DNA of 32,404 nucleotides from CAZPUS01 sp964589825. Its GTDB lineage: Bacteria > Fibrobacterota > Chitinivibrionia > Chitinivibrionales > WJKA01. The notes under the pieces are model-generated. The model was not told where the DNA came from and searched no databases. It saw only the letters and a program-made list of their open reading frames with translations. Both the position numbers and the translations under genes were made by a program. Position 1 is the stretch's first letter. Every line of letters begins with the position of its first letter. The DNA lies in contig CAZPUS010000028.1 of NCBI GenBank assembly GCA_964589825.1, positions 1 to 32,404 of the forward strand, read 5' to 3'. Shown one piece after another: positions 24,029 to 32,271 of this stretch.

Positions 24029-24634
24029 TCAGGATGTACGGTGGTGGTGATAGTCGTGCATGGTGGTACGGATTTTTGTCCACGCAGGAACGATATACTC
24101 GATCATCGACACGAGTGTCACCAGGGCGGTGAGCGCCATGATCCAGAACCCGGGGTGTGCGCCCCAGAGGGTGCGGGGAATACCATCGACCGAATAGACG
24201 TCCCCAAGCGCAAGCGCAATCACCGCAAATCCGGCGACCGCCTGAAATCCGGCCTTGAGCTTTCCCGATATACGTGCCGCCTGGACCTGACCGCTGAACG
24301 CGAGCAGTACTCTGAGAGAAGAGATAACCGAATCGCGGTATAAGAATACAATAAAAATCCACCACGGAATAATACCGCAGACAAGAAACGAGAGAAAATA
24401 GGTCTGGCGCGAAAGACTGTCCGCCATGGGATCGACGATCTTTCCAAACGAAGAGACCTGGTTGAAGCGGCGGGCGAGGCGACCATCGAAAAAATCGCTC
24501 AGCTCGATTGCCACCGCCACTCCGAGTGCCATCCACAACAGTACGGGATTTTGTCGATATCCGGCGATAAAGCAGATCGCAAACAGCGGCGCGATCACGA
24601 TTCGTATTACCGTAAGAAAATTTTCAATTGTCAT
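24029..24634 (-). CDS. pgsA: CDP-alcohol phosphatidyltransferase, probably PgsA
   Basis: 201 aa, about five to six membrane helices. The CDP-alcohol signature DX2DGX2ARX8GX3DX3D is complete in SDFFDGRLAR (near 47-56), then FGKIVDPMAD. Length, the opening MTIENFLTVIRIVIAPLF and the -DFFDGRLAR- form suit phosphatidylglycerophosphate synthase of phospholipid synthesis in the inner membrane, although phosphatidylserine synthase or another family member cannot be excluded. The His-rich tail (HDYHHHR) is odd. It precedes map on the same strand with a 120-base gap containing only a CGGTGCACCG palindrome (23990-23999). It is divergent from pyrR. Confidence 0.82.
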   Translation of the reverse strand: MTIENFLTVIRIVIAPLFAICFIAGYRQNPVLLWMALGVAVAIELSDFFDGRLARRFNQVSSFGKIVDPMADSLSRQTYFLSFLVCGIIPWWIFIVFLYRDSVISSLRVLLAFSGQVQAARISGKLKAGFQAVAGFAVIALALGDVYSVDGIPRTLWGAHPGFWIMALTALVTLVSMIEYIVPAWTKIRTTMHDYHHHRTS

Positions 24635-24777
24635 AGGGGAGGAAAAATACTTTTTCGCGTCAGTGGCTGTTTACCGTGGCCTGCGCACTAAACTATTTTA
24701 TACATAGCCGAGTGGTTTTAACACGATACTCTTTAGTATACCTCTCACGGTTTACGCATGCGGATGGTGCACGTACT
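24635..24777. promoter_or_regulatory. Leader region of the pyrRBC operon
   Basis: 143 bases between divergent pgsA and pyrR. A weak promoter pair TTTACC (24670-24675) and TATTTT (24694-24699) is possible. A small hairpin ATACT-CTTT-AGTAT (24726-24739) follows. I do not see the conserved PyrR-binding loop or a terminator/antiterminator pair. Confidence 0.35.
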
Positions 24778-25329
24778 ATGAAGCAACTACAACTACTCAT
24801 GGATGAGCGCACACTCGATGTGACTCTCACGCGCATCGCGCACCAGATTATCGAGAACAACACCGAGATACACACACTCGGTTTTGTCGGCATGCAGACC
24901 CGTGGTGTCTATATCGCCCGGCGCATCGTCGATAAGATAAACCGCATCGAAGCCACGTCGCTGACAACGGGAGTGCTCGATGTGACCCTCTACCGGGATG
25001 ATTATCACAGTGCCTTTAGACAGCCCAAAGTACAGGTAACCGATATCCCATTCGACATAAACGGCATTACCGTTATTCTCGTCGACGATGTGCTCTATAC
25101 GGGCAGAACCGCCCGTGCCGCGCTCGATGCGCTCATCGATTTCGGCCGGCCGCACACCATACGGCTGGCGGTACTCATTGACCGTGGACACAGAGAACTG
25201 CCGATTCGGGCCGATTATGTCGGCAAAAAACTTACCACCGCTACAGACCAGGAAGTCTCCCTGCACGTAAAAGAGAAGGACGGGGAAGACACTCTCTGGC
25301 TCATGCAAAGGGACACTGTGCGCGAATGA
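24778..25329 (+). CDS. pyrR: PyrR bifunctional regulator / uracil phosphoribosyltransferase
   Basis: 183 aa from ATG 24778, the usual family length (about 180). The PRPP-binding loop VILVDDVLYTGRTARAALDAL is at about 100-120 (the DDVLYTGRT core is diagnostic), preceded by GFVGMQTRGVYIARRI and TLYRDDY. In Gram-positives it binds pyr mRNA leaders; in others it may act mainly as an enzyme. It overlaps pyrB by ATGA, so translation is coupled. No ribosome site precedes its start. Confidence 0.93.
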   Translation: MKQLQLLMDERTLDVTLTRIAHQIIENNTEIHTLGFVGMQTRGVYIARRIVDKINRIEATSLTTGVLDVTLYRDDYHSAFRQPKVQVTDIPFDINGITVILVDDVLYTGRTARAALDALIDFGRPHTIRLAVLIDRGHRELPIRADYVGKKLTTATDQEVSLHVKEKDGEDTLWLMQRDTVRE

Positions 25330-26252
25330 GCCTCGCTATCTCGCATTTACTGGGACTGGAACACGTATCTGCCGATGATATTACCCTTATTCTCGATACA
25401 GCCGATAATTTCTGCGAGGTGTTACAGCGCGAGATAAAACAGGTGCCCACACTGCGGGGCAAGACGGTTGTCAATTTATTCTACGAAAACAGTACCCGTA
25501 CCCGGATTTCGTTCGAACTGGCGGAAAAACGTCTTTCCGCGGGTCCTATAAACTTTTCGACAAGCACGAGTTCAGTATCCAAGGGCGAAACCCTTCGCGA
25601 CACCATACGCAATATCGCCGCCATGCAGATCGATATGCTGGTGGTGCGACACCGCAGTCCCGGGGTTGCGCACTTTCTTACCACATGTACCGATGCGGTG
25701 GTGATCAATGCAGGCGACGGAGCGCACGAGCACCCCACCCAGGCACTGCTCGATATGTGTACCGTACGTCAGCATTTTGGAAAGCTGACCGGACTTCGCG
25801 TCGCCATTGTGGGCGATATCCTTCACAGCAGGGTCGCGCGTTCCAACGTCTGGGGAATGCGGACCATGGGTATGGACGTCACGCTGTGCGGACCGCCCAC
25901 ATTGCTGCCTCAGCACTACGAAAGCCTGGGCGTGCGCGTTACCACCGACATGCACGAGGCGCTCGAAAATACCGATGTAGCTATGTTTCTTCGTCTGCAG
26001 CGGGAACGTCAGCAAAGCGGCCTGTTTCCCTCTTTGCGCGAATACCGCACCTATTATGCACTCAATGAAGAGAAAGCGGCCCTGCTGCCGCCCCATGCGG
26101 TAATACTGCATCCCGGACCTATCAACCGGGGGATCGAGCTTTCCTCCGCGATAGCGGACGGCACGCGGTCGCTGGTGCTCGATCAGGTGACCAACGGCGT
26201 TGCGGTACGTATGGCGGTACTCTATCTTCTTGGAGGAGGACAACAGCAATGA
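25326..26252 (+). CDS. pyrB: Aspartate carbamoyltransferase catalytic chain
   Basis: 308 aa, typical. The carbamoyl phosphate loop STRTR is at 56-60, SVSKGETLRDT near 82-92 supplies the mobile lysine loop, HEHPTQALLD near 135-144 and HPGPINRG near 260 are the other active-site blocks. It commits carbamoyl phosphate and aspartate to pyrimidine synthesis. No regulatory pyrI gene is adjacent, so it is probably the PyrI-independent form, perhaps complexed with the neighbouring dihydroorotase. The start overlaps the pyrR stop and its own stop overlaps the pyrC start. Confidence 0.96.
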   Translation: MSLAISHLLGLEHVSADDITLILDTADNFCEVLQREIKQVPTLRGKTVVNLFYENSTRTRISFELAEKRLSAGPINFSTSTSSVSKGETLRDTIRNIAAMQIDMLVVRHRSPGVAHFLTTCTDAVVINAGDGAHEHPTQALLDMCTVRQHFGKLTGLRVAIVGDILHSRVARSNVWGMRTMGMDVTLCGPPTLLPQHYESLGVRVTTDMHEALENTDVAMFLRLQRERQQSGLFPSLREYRTYYALNEEKAALLPPHAVILHPGPINRGIELSSAIADGTRSLVLDQVTNGVAVRMAVLYLLGGGQQQ

Positions 26253-27637
26253 TACGCAGAGACGGAAATCAGATCATATACCCGATCGATTCGCACAACG
26301 GCTACACCTCGCTGTGCATACGCAATGCACGTCTTGTAAGTCCTGCGGACGATATCGACGGCGAACGCGATATCCATGTGGAAAACGGCAAAGTCGTGCG
26401 GATTACCGACTGCGGCGGAGACCGCACTACCGCCGACATCGAGATAGACGCATCGGGCTGCTGGGCGTCTCCCGGCATTACCGATATGCACGTGCACCTG
26501 CGAGAGCCGGGCAGAGAAGACAAAGAGACGATCGTCTCCGGCACCAATGCGGCCGCTGCCGGCGGGGTCACCGCGGTAGCCTGCATGCCCAACACCAGTC
26601 CCACACTTGACGAAGAATCGACCATCAGGTATGTGCGACAGCGTGCCGCCCAGTGCGTAAGCAAGATATACCCGGTGGGTGCAATCACCAAAAAACTCGA
26701 AGGCGACGAGCTTTCTCCTTTCGGTGAAATGGTCCAGGCGGGTGCGTGCGCACTCACCGACGATCACAATTCGGTCAAAACCGCCGTAATGATGAAAAAC
26801 GCGTGTAATTATTCCAAAATATTCAATATCCCGCTCATCTGTCACTGCGAAGACATGACCCTCAGCGGCGGCGGGCACATGAACGAAAGCGAAGTCTCAA
26901 CCAGGCTGGGTATTCCCGGAATTCCCTCTCTTGCCGAAGAGGTGATCGTTGCCAGGGATATCATGATCGCCGAATATACCGGTGCCCGTGTACATATTGC
27001 GCATGTCTCCACCTCCGGCTCAGTGCAGCTTATACGCGAGGCAAAGGCACGCGGCGTGCAGGTTACCGCCGAGACCTGCCCCCACTACTTTACACTCACC
27101 GATGAGGCGCTGGAGGATTTCGATACGCATAAAAAAATGAATCCCCCGCTTCGTACACCGCACGACCAGGCCGAAATAACGCGCGCGCTTTGTGACGGCA
27201 CGATCGACGTGATCTCCACCGATCATGCACCGCATGTAAGCGAGGAAAAAAAAGAGGTCGAGTTTATTCAGGCGGCATTCGGGGTGATCGGTATGGAGAC
27301 ATCTCTGGGAATTGCCCTCACGCGCCTTGTGCATACACAAAAGCTCAGTGCTGCGGAGTGTATTCAAAAGATGTGCGTAACCCCCAACAGGATACTCAAC
27401 CGTGGTGGCGGAAGACTCGCTCCGGGTGCGGATGCAGATATTACCGTGATTGACCCTGCGGTGCGGTGGCAGGTGGATACGAACGCCTTCTATTCAAAGG
27501 GACGCAACTGTCCGTTTCATGGGTGGGAGCTTACAGGGTATGCGTGTATGACCATACGCGATGGCCGCATCGTCTATACCCGGGCGGCGATGAGCGAGGC
27601 GTTCGGCGAGCAGCTCAGCCGATATGCGAATACATGA
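26249..27637 (+). CDS. pyrC: Dihydroorotase, class I
   Basis: 462 aa, longer than the usual 420-430 because of about 20 extra N-terminal residues. Metal-binding HVHLREPG is at 81-88; further ligands appear in LICHCED, VHIAHVSTSG and STDHAPH (the catalytic aspartate). It cyclises carbamoyl aspartate to dihydroorotate. The start overlaps the pyrB stop (ATGA) and is preceded by GGAGGAGGA. The position expected to hold the DDG motif reads ALTDDHNSVKT. Its last 23 bases overlap the end of the convergent gene downstream. Confidence 0.94.
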   Translation: MIRRDGNQIIYPIDSHNGYTSLCIRNARLVSPADDIDGERDIHVENGKVVRITDCGGDRTTADIEIDASGCWASPGITDMHVHLREPGREDKETIVSGTNAAAAGGVTAVACMPNTSPTLDEESTIRYVRQRAAQCVSKIYPVGAITKKLEGDELSPFGEMVQAGACALTDDHNSVKTAVMMKNACNYSKIFNIPLICHCEDMTLSGGGHMNESEVSTRLGIPGIPSLAEEVIVARDIMIAEYTGARVHIAHVSTSGSVQLIREAKARGVQVTAETCPHYFTLTDEALEDFDTHKKMNPPLRTPHDQAEITRALCDGTIDVISTDHAPHVSEEKKEVEFIQAAFGVIGMETSLGIALTRLVHTQKLSAAECIQKMCVTPNRILNRGGGRLAPGADADITVIDPAVRWQVDTNAFYSKGRNCPFHGWELTGYACMTIRDGRIVYTRAAMSEAFGEQLSRYANT

Positions 27638-28382
27638 TTCTCGTGGTAAAGGTATGACTCTTTCCGCTGATTTTGAGATCGATTTTTGTATCGTCCTGCT
27701 GCCACACATAGTGGCATGAGAGAAAGCCGATGCTGATGGCGAATCCGTACTTCTCTTTTTTTCCTTTGAACGTATCGTTTTTCCAGTTATAGTCACGCAC
27801 CTGCGCAGGTCCGAACGTCTGCTCCATATCTTCGGCAAGTTCGAGAAAATCGTGATAAAACAGCGCCGGATCGAGATGGGTTTGCTCGATTTCGTACCAT
27901 CCCTTTACAAGACTGCCGTTTGAAAACTCGTAGACGATACTGCATGTCAGTCCCGAGAGGGAATGGCGATAACGCAGACGGCTGCCTTCGTCCTGTACGA
28001 ACGTTGCCTGTGTTTCGGCGGACCTGACCTGTGATTTTGTCATTCCCCAGGATGTAGTGCGAAAATCGTGTTCACCGTCGTTGCGCACCACCTTGAGGAC
28101 ACTTGCGGTCTCCCGTTCGCGTTGTTTCTGTGCGATATGCTGCTGAGGGATACCCTGTGCAGACGCGGGGCTGTTTTTTGGGGTCCGGGCACCCGATTGC
28201 GGGGCATCGCCGCCGTCACTGTCAGGTGTCTGGGCCCGGGATCCGGCGGCGTATTCCCAGGTACCGTCTTTATGGAGAATCACTTTTCTTCCGTCTTCGT
28301 CGGTTGCGGTTTTTTGAGCACCGTGCAGACCGCAGGTGCATGCGAGCAGCAGGGCGGCGATAAATGAGACAGAGCGCGTCAT
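27615..28382 (-). CDS. Secreted protein of unknown function with DGTWEY motif
   Basis: 255 aa. A signal peptide (1-22, MTRSVSFIAALLLACTCGLHG; the cysteines could also allow lipidation, but no clean lipobox is seen) is followed by a short motif DEDGRKVILHKDGTWEY found near the N-terminus of various bacterial exported proteins, a Pro/Ser/Gln-rich linker (about 50-90), and a folded domain (about 98-255) beginning DFRTTSWGMTKSQVRSAE, a phrase seen in exported proteins of unknown role. It begins 19 bases after thiE ends on the same strand, and its stop overlaps the convergent pyrC by 23 bases. Confidence 0.78.
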   Translation of the reverse strand: MTRSVSFIAALLLACTCGLHGAQKTATDEDGRKVILHKDGTWEYAAGSRAQTPDSDGGDAPQSGARTPKNSPASAQGIPQQHIAQKQRERETASVLKVVRNDGEHDFRTTSWGMTKSQVRSAETQATFVQDEGSRLRYRHSLSGLTCSIVYEFSNGSLVKGWYEIEQTHLDPALFYHDFLELAEDMEQTFGPAQVRDYNWKNDTFKGKKEKYGFAISIGFLSCHYVWQQDDTKIDLKISGKSHTFTTRIMYSHIG

Positions 28383-28400
28383 AGTTCCTCTTTTGTTGTA

Positions 28401-29018
28401 TTATACCTGAGAGTGTAAAAATCGTATATGCGCACGCGGACGGCGTGTGTTGTTGATCGCCGAGATAACCGCGGCAGCGGCCAGGCCGGTATCGCGCAGG
28501 AACGCGATGTTCTCCCGGCCGATCCCGCCGATAGCCACCACCGGCAGGCTTGAGAGTGCGGCCAGCTCACGCAGGCCGTCCGGACCGAGGGGCGGGTGGC
28601 CGACCTTTTTGGTCGATGTGTCAAAAACCGGGCCAACCCCTATATAGTCCGCCTGTGCAGCGCATGCGCTGCGCACCTCTTTTTTATTGTGGGTGGAGAC
28701 GCCCACGAATTTGTCGTTGCCGAGAATCTCGCGCGCCTCATCGACCGACGTGTCATGTTGGCCAAGGTGCACGCCGTCAGCATCGGCCTCTGCCGCACAC
28801 CGGGGATCGTCGTTGAGTATGAGCAGTGTGTCGCTTTTTGCGGTGATCTCTCTGAGGCGCCTCGCGGTGGCAACGATCCGCGATGCGGGTGTGTTCTTCA
28901 TACGAAGCTGCACCACCCCGACCCCCTCCTCAACCAGGATCCGGGTCATTCGCGCATATCCGATCAATGGCTCGGAGAGTATGGCGTAGAGGCCGGCACA
29001 TCGGGGGAAGGTAGGCAT
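28401..29018 (-). CDS. thiE: Thiamine-phosphate synthase
   Basis: 205 aa, normal length. Diagnostic barrel segments are VQLRMKN (near 35), LLILNDDPRCAAEADADGVHLGQHD (a pyrophosphate/Mg-binding area; shown in two pieces NDDP and GVHLGQHD), YIGVGPVFDTSTKKV (near 125) and VVAIGGIG (near 165). It joins the thiazole and pyrimidine halves of thiamine. No other thi gene is in the window, and no TPP riboswitch motif (CTGAGA) appears upstream. Confidence 0.93.
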   Translation of the reverse strand: MPTFPRCAGLYAILSEPLIGYARMTRILVEEGVGVVQLRMKNTPASRIVATARRLREITAKSDTLLILNDDPRCAAEADADGVHLGQHDTSVDEAREILGNDKFVGVSTHNKKEVRSACAAQADYIGVGPVFDTSTKKVGHPPLGPDGLRELAALSSLPVVAIGGIGRENIAFLRDTGLAAAAVISAINNTRRPRAHIRFLHSQV

Positions 29019-29184
29019 AGCGGCACATGTCGGGATAGAAGTGCGTAAATACCGGTGATTTCATCAGTAGAAAATACATTCGTGGTAAAACGGCGTATGC
29101 GGTGGGGACTGTCCTGCCTGGTTGAGACCTTAACACGTGAACCGATACCGAACGCAGGACCACCATCCGCAGCAAAGAATAAAT

Positions 29185-29214
29185 TTGACACCGCGGCAGG
29201 GGATATTGTATTAA
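29185..29214 (+). promoter_or_regulatory. Sigma-70-like promoter before the 29271 gene
   Basis: TTGACA (29185-29190), 18-base spacer, TATTAA (29209-29214). A perfect -35 with a 4/6 -10. The ribosome site GAGGTGA (29258-29264) and ATG at 29271 follow. Confidence 0.5.
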
Positions 29215-29270
29215 ATACTACCTACGGCGCTGCAAACAGTTTTTATATATACTAATTGAGGTGATAAGAA

Positions 29271-29800
29271 ATGCAACACCGGATATATGTAAACAAGTAT
29301 ATTTATACCGCAATTGCCAGATATTCCGGTTTAAACCTGCTTTTCAAAAGCCGAAATATGAAAATGTCACTCATTACCAGGTTTCAGCCCATAGATTGGA
29401 TTGCACTTTCTACCGCCATCGCAGCGTTTTCGGAGTGTTCGTCTCCATCCTGGCGCTCATCTGGCAGCGTCGCAAGCTTAATCGGCAACGAACGCTCCGG
29501 CATTTTTCAGAATACACAAAGCGCTATCAGGACATTATTCTGCAGTTTCCGCAAGACATTAACCGCCGGGGTTTCGTACTCACAGACCGCGAAGACTACG
29601 GGCAGCGTATTCGCCGCATGCATGCCTATTTTGACTTGTGCTTTGAGCAATGGTATTTGTACCGGAAAAGGCTGATCAACGCCAAAGTCTGGAGACCCTG
29701 GAAAGAAGGCATGACCACGGCTATGTCCCGTAAGGTTTTTCAGCAGGCATGGGAGATCGTGCGTGATCCGCCTTCGGCAATCGTTTTGTTACGTTCATAG
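29271..29800 (+). pseudogene. Small membrane-anchored protein gene with a frameshift
   Basis: The start is ATG 29271 with GAGGTGA 6 bases upstream. The first frame reads to AIAAFS (near 29432) and then loses coherence; the adjacent frame continues GVFVSILALIWQRRKLNRQ to the stop at 29800. Joined, they give one membrane helix (DWIALSTAIAAFS-GVFVSILALIWQ) followed by a basic, aromatic-rich cytoplasmic domain of about 120 residues. One base appears to be missing near the TTTT run at 29427-29430. ATG 29358 is an alternative start. I recognise no family; the topology resembles small DUF4760-like proteins. Either a true mutation or a homopolymer sequencing error. Confidence 0.6.
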
Positions 29801-30132
29801 AAGGAATCATGCATCGCAGGAACGATGAGTAACACTTTTTTTTTCAGTGACAACCGGGCTTGGTCCCCTGCAAGGTTTTACTATGCAATAAAAACGTGCC
29901 GAAGACACCCGTGTGCTGATTCGGATCCGACTCCACATCCGGATATATGAGGGAGGCGGGACACCTGTTACAGATGTGATGCCTTTATGTATTTTTCAGG
30001 TAACCGGTTACTCGATTTCCGCACCGACGCACAATAAGGAATACCGGTATTGTAGCGCAGTATACTACAGGCAGCGAGTGCGTACATATCGCAGCCGATA
30101 TTTTTTACGTTCACTACAAGGAGTTGACCACC
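29801..30132. other. 332-base gap upstream of nfu
   Basis: No convincing gene. It holds two 12-bp perfect palindromes 40 bp apart centre to centre (30000-30011 and 30040-30051) and a TATACT-like sequence near 30060, and AAGGAG at 30118-30123 is the ribosome site of nfu. The remaining 200 bases show nothing recognisable. Confidence 0.5.
30000..30051. promoter_or_regulatory. Paired palindromes, candidate operator for nfu
   Basis: GTAACCGGTTAC (30000-30011) and AATACCGGTATT (30040-30051) are perfect 12-bp palindromes sharing the core TACCGGTA-like ACCGGT. Their centres are 40 bp apart, about four helical turns, so a dimeric repressor or activator could bind both on one face. They lie 80-130 bases upstream of nfu. 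Confidence 0.4.
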
Positions 30133-30354
30133 ATGAAAGAACAGGTAGACAGCGTGATCCAGAAAATACGTCCGGCCCTGCAGGCTGATGGCGGCGATAT
30201 AGAACTGGTCGACGTGACACCCGAAGGGGTGGTGCAGGTAAAGCTCAAAGGCGCATGCGGTGGCTGCCCCATGGCAACCATGACCCTGAAGCAGGGTGTG
30301 GAGCGGGAGCTGAAAAAAGAGATCCCAGAAGTAAAAGAAGTTGTGTCGGTATAA
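30133..30354 (+). CDS. Nfu-type iron-sulfur cluster scaffold (NifU C-terminal domain)
   Basis: 73 aa from ATG 30133; AAGGAG (30118-30123) is 9 bases upstream. The whole protein is one NifU C-terminal domain: IRPALQADGGDIELVDV then GACGGCPMAT with the cluster-binding cysteines C42 and C45, and a C-terminal helix. It carries 4Fe-4S clusters to apoproteins. No other isc/suf gene is nearby. A strong hairpin follows. Confidence 0.92.
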   Translation: MKEQVDSVIQKIRPALQADGGDIELVDVTPEGVVQVKLKGACGGCPMATMTLKQGVERELKKEIPEVKEVVSV

Positions 30355-30406
30355 CGAGACACTATAGCAGGGAGCAGGGGCTACCGGGTTTCATACAGTG
30401 ACCATC

Positions 30407-30447
30407 ACGGCGTATGCGGCTGCGGATACTGTCACATACGCCGTTTT
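30407..30447 (+). terminator. Rho-independent terminator after nfu
   Basis: ACGGCGTATG (30407-30416) pairs perfectly with CATACGCCGT (30435-30444), a 10-bp GC-rich stem with an 18-base loop, followed by TTTA. Its position supports starting proS downstream at 30491. Confidence 0.65.
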
Positions 30448-30490
30448 AGCACAGCCTTTTTCACCAGAAAGAACAGACGGAGTCGGTCTC

Positions 30491-32215
30491 ATGCGGATGA
30501 GTACTCTTGTAGGGCGGCGGTTCAAGGAGCAACCGTCCGAAGCATCACTTGTCAGTCACGGTTTTCTTCTCAGGGGCGGTTATATCCGCCAGGTTTCCAA
30601 CGGGATATATTCTCTGCTTCCTGCGGGTGTGCGCGTTGCGCAAAAAATTGAGCGGGTCATCCGTGAAGAGATGAATGCGCTCGGGGGCCAGGAAGTGCTC
30701 ATGCCTGTGGTGCTGCCCAGGGAATTGTGGGATGAATCGGGGCGCTACGAAGGGGTGGGAGACGAACTTCTGCGTTTTGTTGATCGTACGGGGCATCAGA
30801 TGCTTTTGGCAATGACGCATGAAGAGGGCGTGGTGCATCTGGTACGAAACGAAGTGAGCAGCTATAAAGAGTATCCATTCATGGTATATCAGATCCAGAC
30901 AAAATTCCGGGACGAGCCCCGATCCCGCGGGGGGCTGATACGGGTGCGCGAGTTCAGCATGAAAGACGCCTATTCCTTTCACTGCACTCAGCAGGATTTG
31001 GATGCGTATTACAGCGCATGTGCCGGGGCCTATAAACGAATTTTTGCGCGTGTGGGGCTGCCCCAGGTGGCCGAAGTACAGTCTGATACCGGTATGATGG
31101 GTGGTAATGTGGCGCATGAGTATATGCTGCTGTGCGACAGCGGGGAGGACACGGTGGTCTCGTGTGACAGCTGCGAGTACATCGCCAACCGTGAAGTGGC
31201 ACGGGCAGTGATAGAGCCTTGTAAAGAGCAGCCCCGCGAGCTGGAAAAAGTACACACGCCGGGATGTAAAACCATCGCCGAAGTGGCCGGGTTCCTGAAC
31301 GTTGCGCAATCCCGGACCGCAAAAGTGGTTTTTTACGAGCAGGATGCGGATGGTACGCCGGTATGCGCGATGATCAGAGGCGATCTCGACATCAACGAAG
31401 CAAAACTGGCAAAGCTTCTGAAAACGCAACCTCAGGATGCGTCAGAAGAAACGGTCTATAAAATCGGATCGGTGCCCGGCTATGGATCGGGAATGGATCT
31501 GAAAAACTGCCGGGTGATCGCAGACACCACGATCCGTGACTCCTCGAATCTGGTCTGCGGTGCCAATGAAGAGGAGTATCACTACTATAATTTCAACATG
31601 GACCGGGACACCCCTGATGCCGAAGTGGCGGATATCGCCCAGGCACGCGAAGGTGACGGATGTCCCGGCTGTACAGACGGGCATCTGGTTTTCTCCCACG
31701 GCATCGAGGTGGGGAATATATTCCAGCTGGGAACCAAATACACCGAAGCCATGGGAATGACCTATCTCGACGAGCAGGGCAAATCCGCAACCCCGATTAT
31801 GGGATGCTACGGAATCGGGATCGGTCGTCTCATCAGCTCGGTAATCGAGGCGCATCATGATACGTTCGGTCCTTTGTGGCCCGTATCAATTGCACCATGG
31901 CAGGTGCATATCAATGCGCTCCAGCATGAAAAACCGCAGTGCCGCACCTGGGCGGATGAGATCTATAACGAACTGCTCGAACAAGGAATCGAGGTTGTCT
32001 ACGATGACAGAAACGAGCGCCCCGGTGCGCAATTTGCAGATGCAGATCTTATAGGCGCACCGCTTCGAATTATCGTGAGCCCGAAAAATTGCGCCCAGAA
32101 CGTGGTCGAACTCAAACGCCGCGGGGAGAAGGAATCGCTTACCGTGTCGCGGGAGTCGGTCGTGGAAGAGGTCTGCACCCGCCTCGATACGTTATATAAG
32201 CACAACGACGCATGA
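30491..32215 (+). CDS. proS: Prolyl-tRNA synthetase, bacterial type with editing domain
   Basis: 574 aa from ATG 30491, matching the family N-terminus (MRMSTLVGRRFKEQPSEASLVSH); GGAG at 30479-30482 is the ribosome site and the upstream frame runs through a terminator. Class II motifs: NGIYSLLPAG and EVLMPVV (motif 1 region), RDEPRSRGGLIRVREFSMKDAYSF in parts (motif 2, RGGLIRVREF), and GCYGIGIGRLISS (motif 3). The INS editing domain lies between motifs 2 and 3 (about 220-400, GGNVAHEYMLLCDSGED then DLDINEAKLAKLL). The anticodon-binding domain closes the protein (PWQVHIN to the end). It charges tRNA-Pro and clears Ala-tRNA-Pro. Confidence 0.96.
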   Translation: MRMSTLVGRRFKEQPSEASLVSHGFLLRGGYIRQVSNGIYSLLPAGVRVAQKIERVIREEMNALGGQEVLMPVVLPRELWDESGRYEGVGDELLRFVDRTGHQMLLAMTHEEGVVHLVRNEVSSYKEYPFMVYQIQTKFRDEPRSRGGLIRVREFSMKDAYSFHCTQQDLDAYYSACAGAYKRIFARVGLPQVAEVQSDTGMMGGNVAHEYMLLCDSGEDTVVSCDSCEYIANREVARAVIEPCKEQPRELEKVHTPGCKTIAEVAGFLNVAQSRTAKVVFYEQDADGTPVCAMIRGDLDINEAKLAKLLKTQPQDASEETVYKIGSVPGYGSGMDLKNCRVIADTTIRDSSNLVCGANEEEYHYYNFNMDRDTPDAEVADIAQAREGDGCPGCTDGHLVFSHGIEVGNIFQLGTKYTEAMGMTYLDEQGKSATPIMGCYGIGIGRLISSVIEAHHDTFGPLWPVSIAPWQVHINALQHEKPQCRTWADEIYNELLEQGIEVVYDDRNERPGAQFADADLIGAPLRIIVSPKNCAQNVVELKRRGEKESLTVSRESVVEEVCTRLDTLYKHNDA

Positions 32216-32271
32216 TTGCCGGGGATATAACAACGAAACGCTGAATCACTCGTAAATACAATCGCTCAGTC

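Noticed and set aside
22445..24536. Long antisense and alternate-frame open stretches over map, the PP-loop gene and pgsA
   Set aside because: They mirror GC-rich real genes, have low-complexity Arg/Gly/Pro content, no ribosome sites and no family motifs.
29090..29102. 13-base ACGGCGTATGCGG repeated at 30407-30419
   Set aside because: The second copy is explained as a terminator arm and the first has no pairing partner; two copies are not enough to call a repeat family.
29131..29145. Second parS-like AACACGTGAACC
   Set aside because: Only the CACGTGAA core matches; far from the parAB locus.
29019..29270. TPP riboswitch upstream of thiE
   Set aside because: The CTGAGA core and the accompanying stems are not present on the thiE strand.
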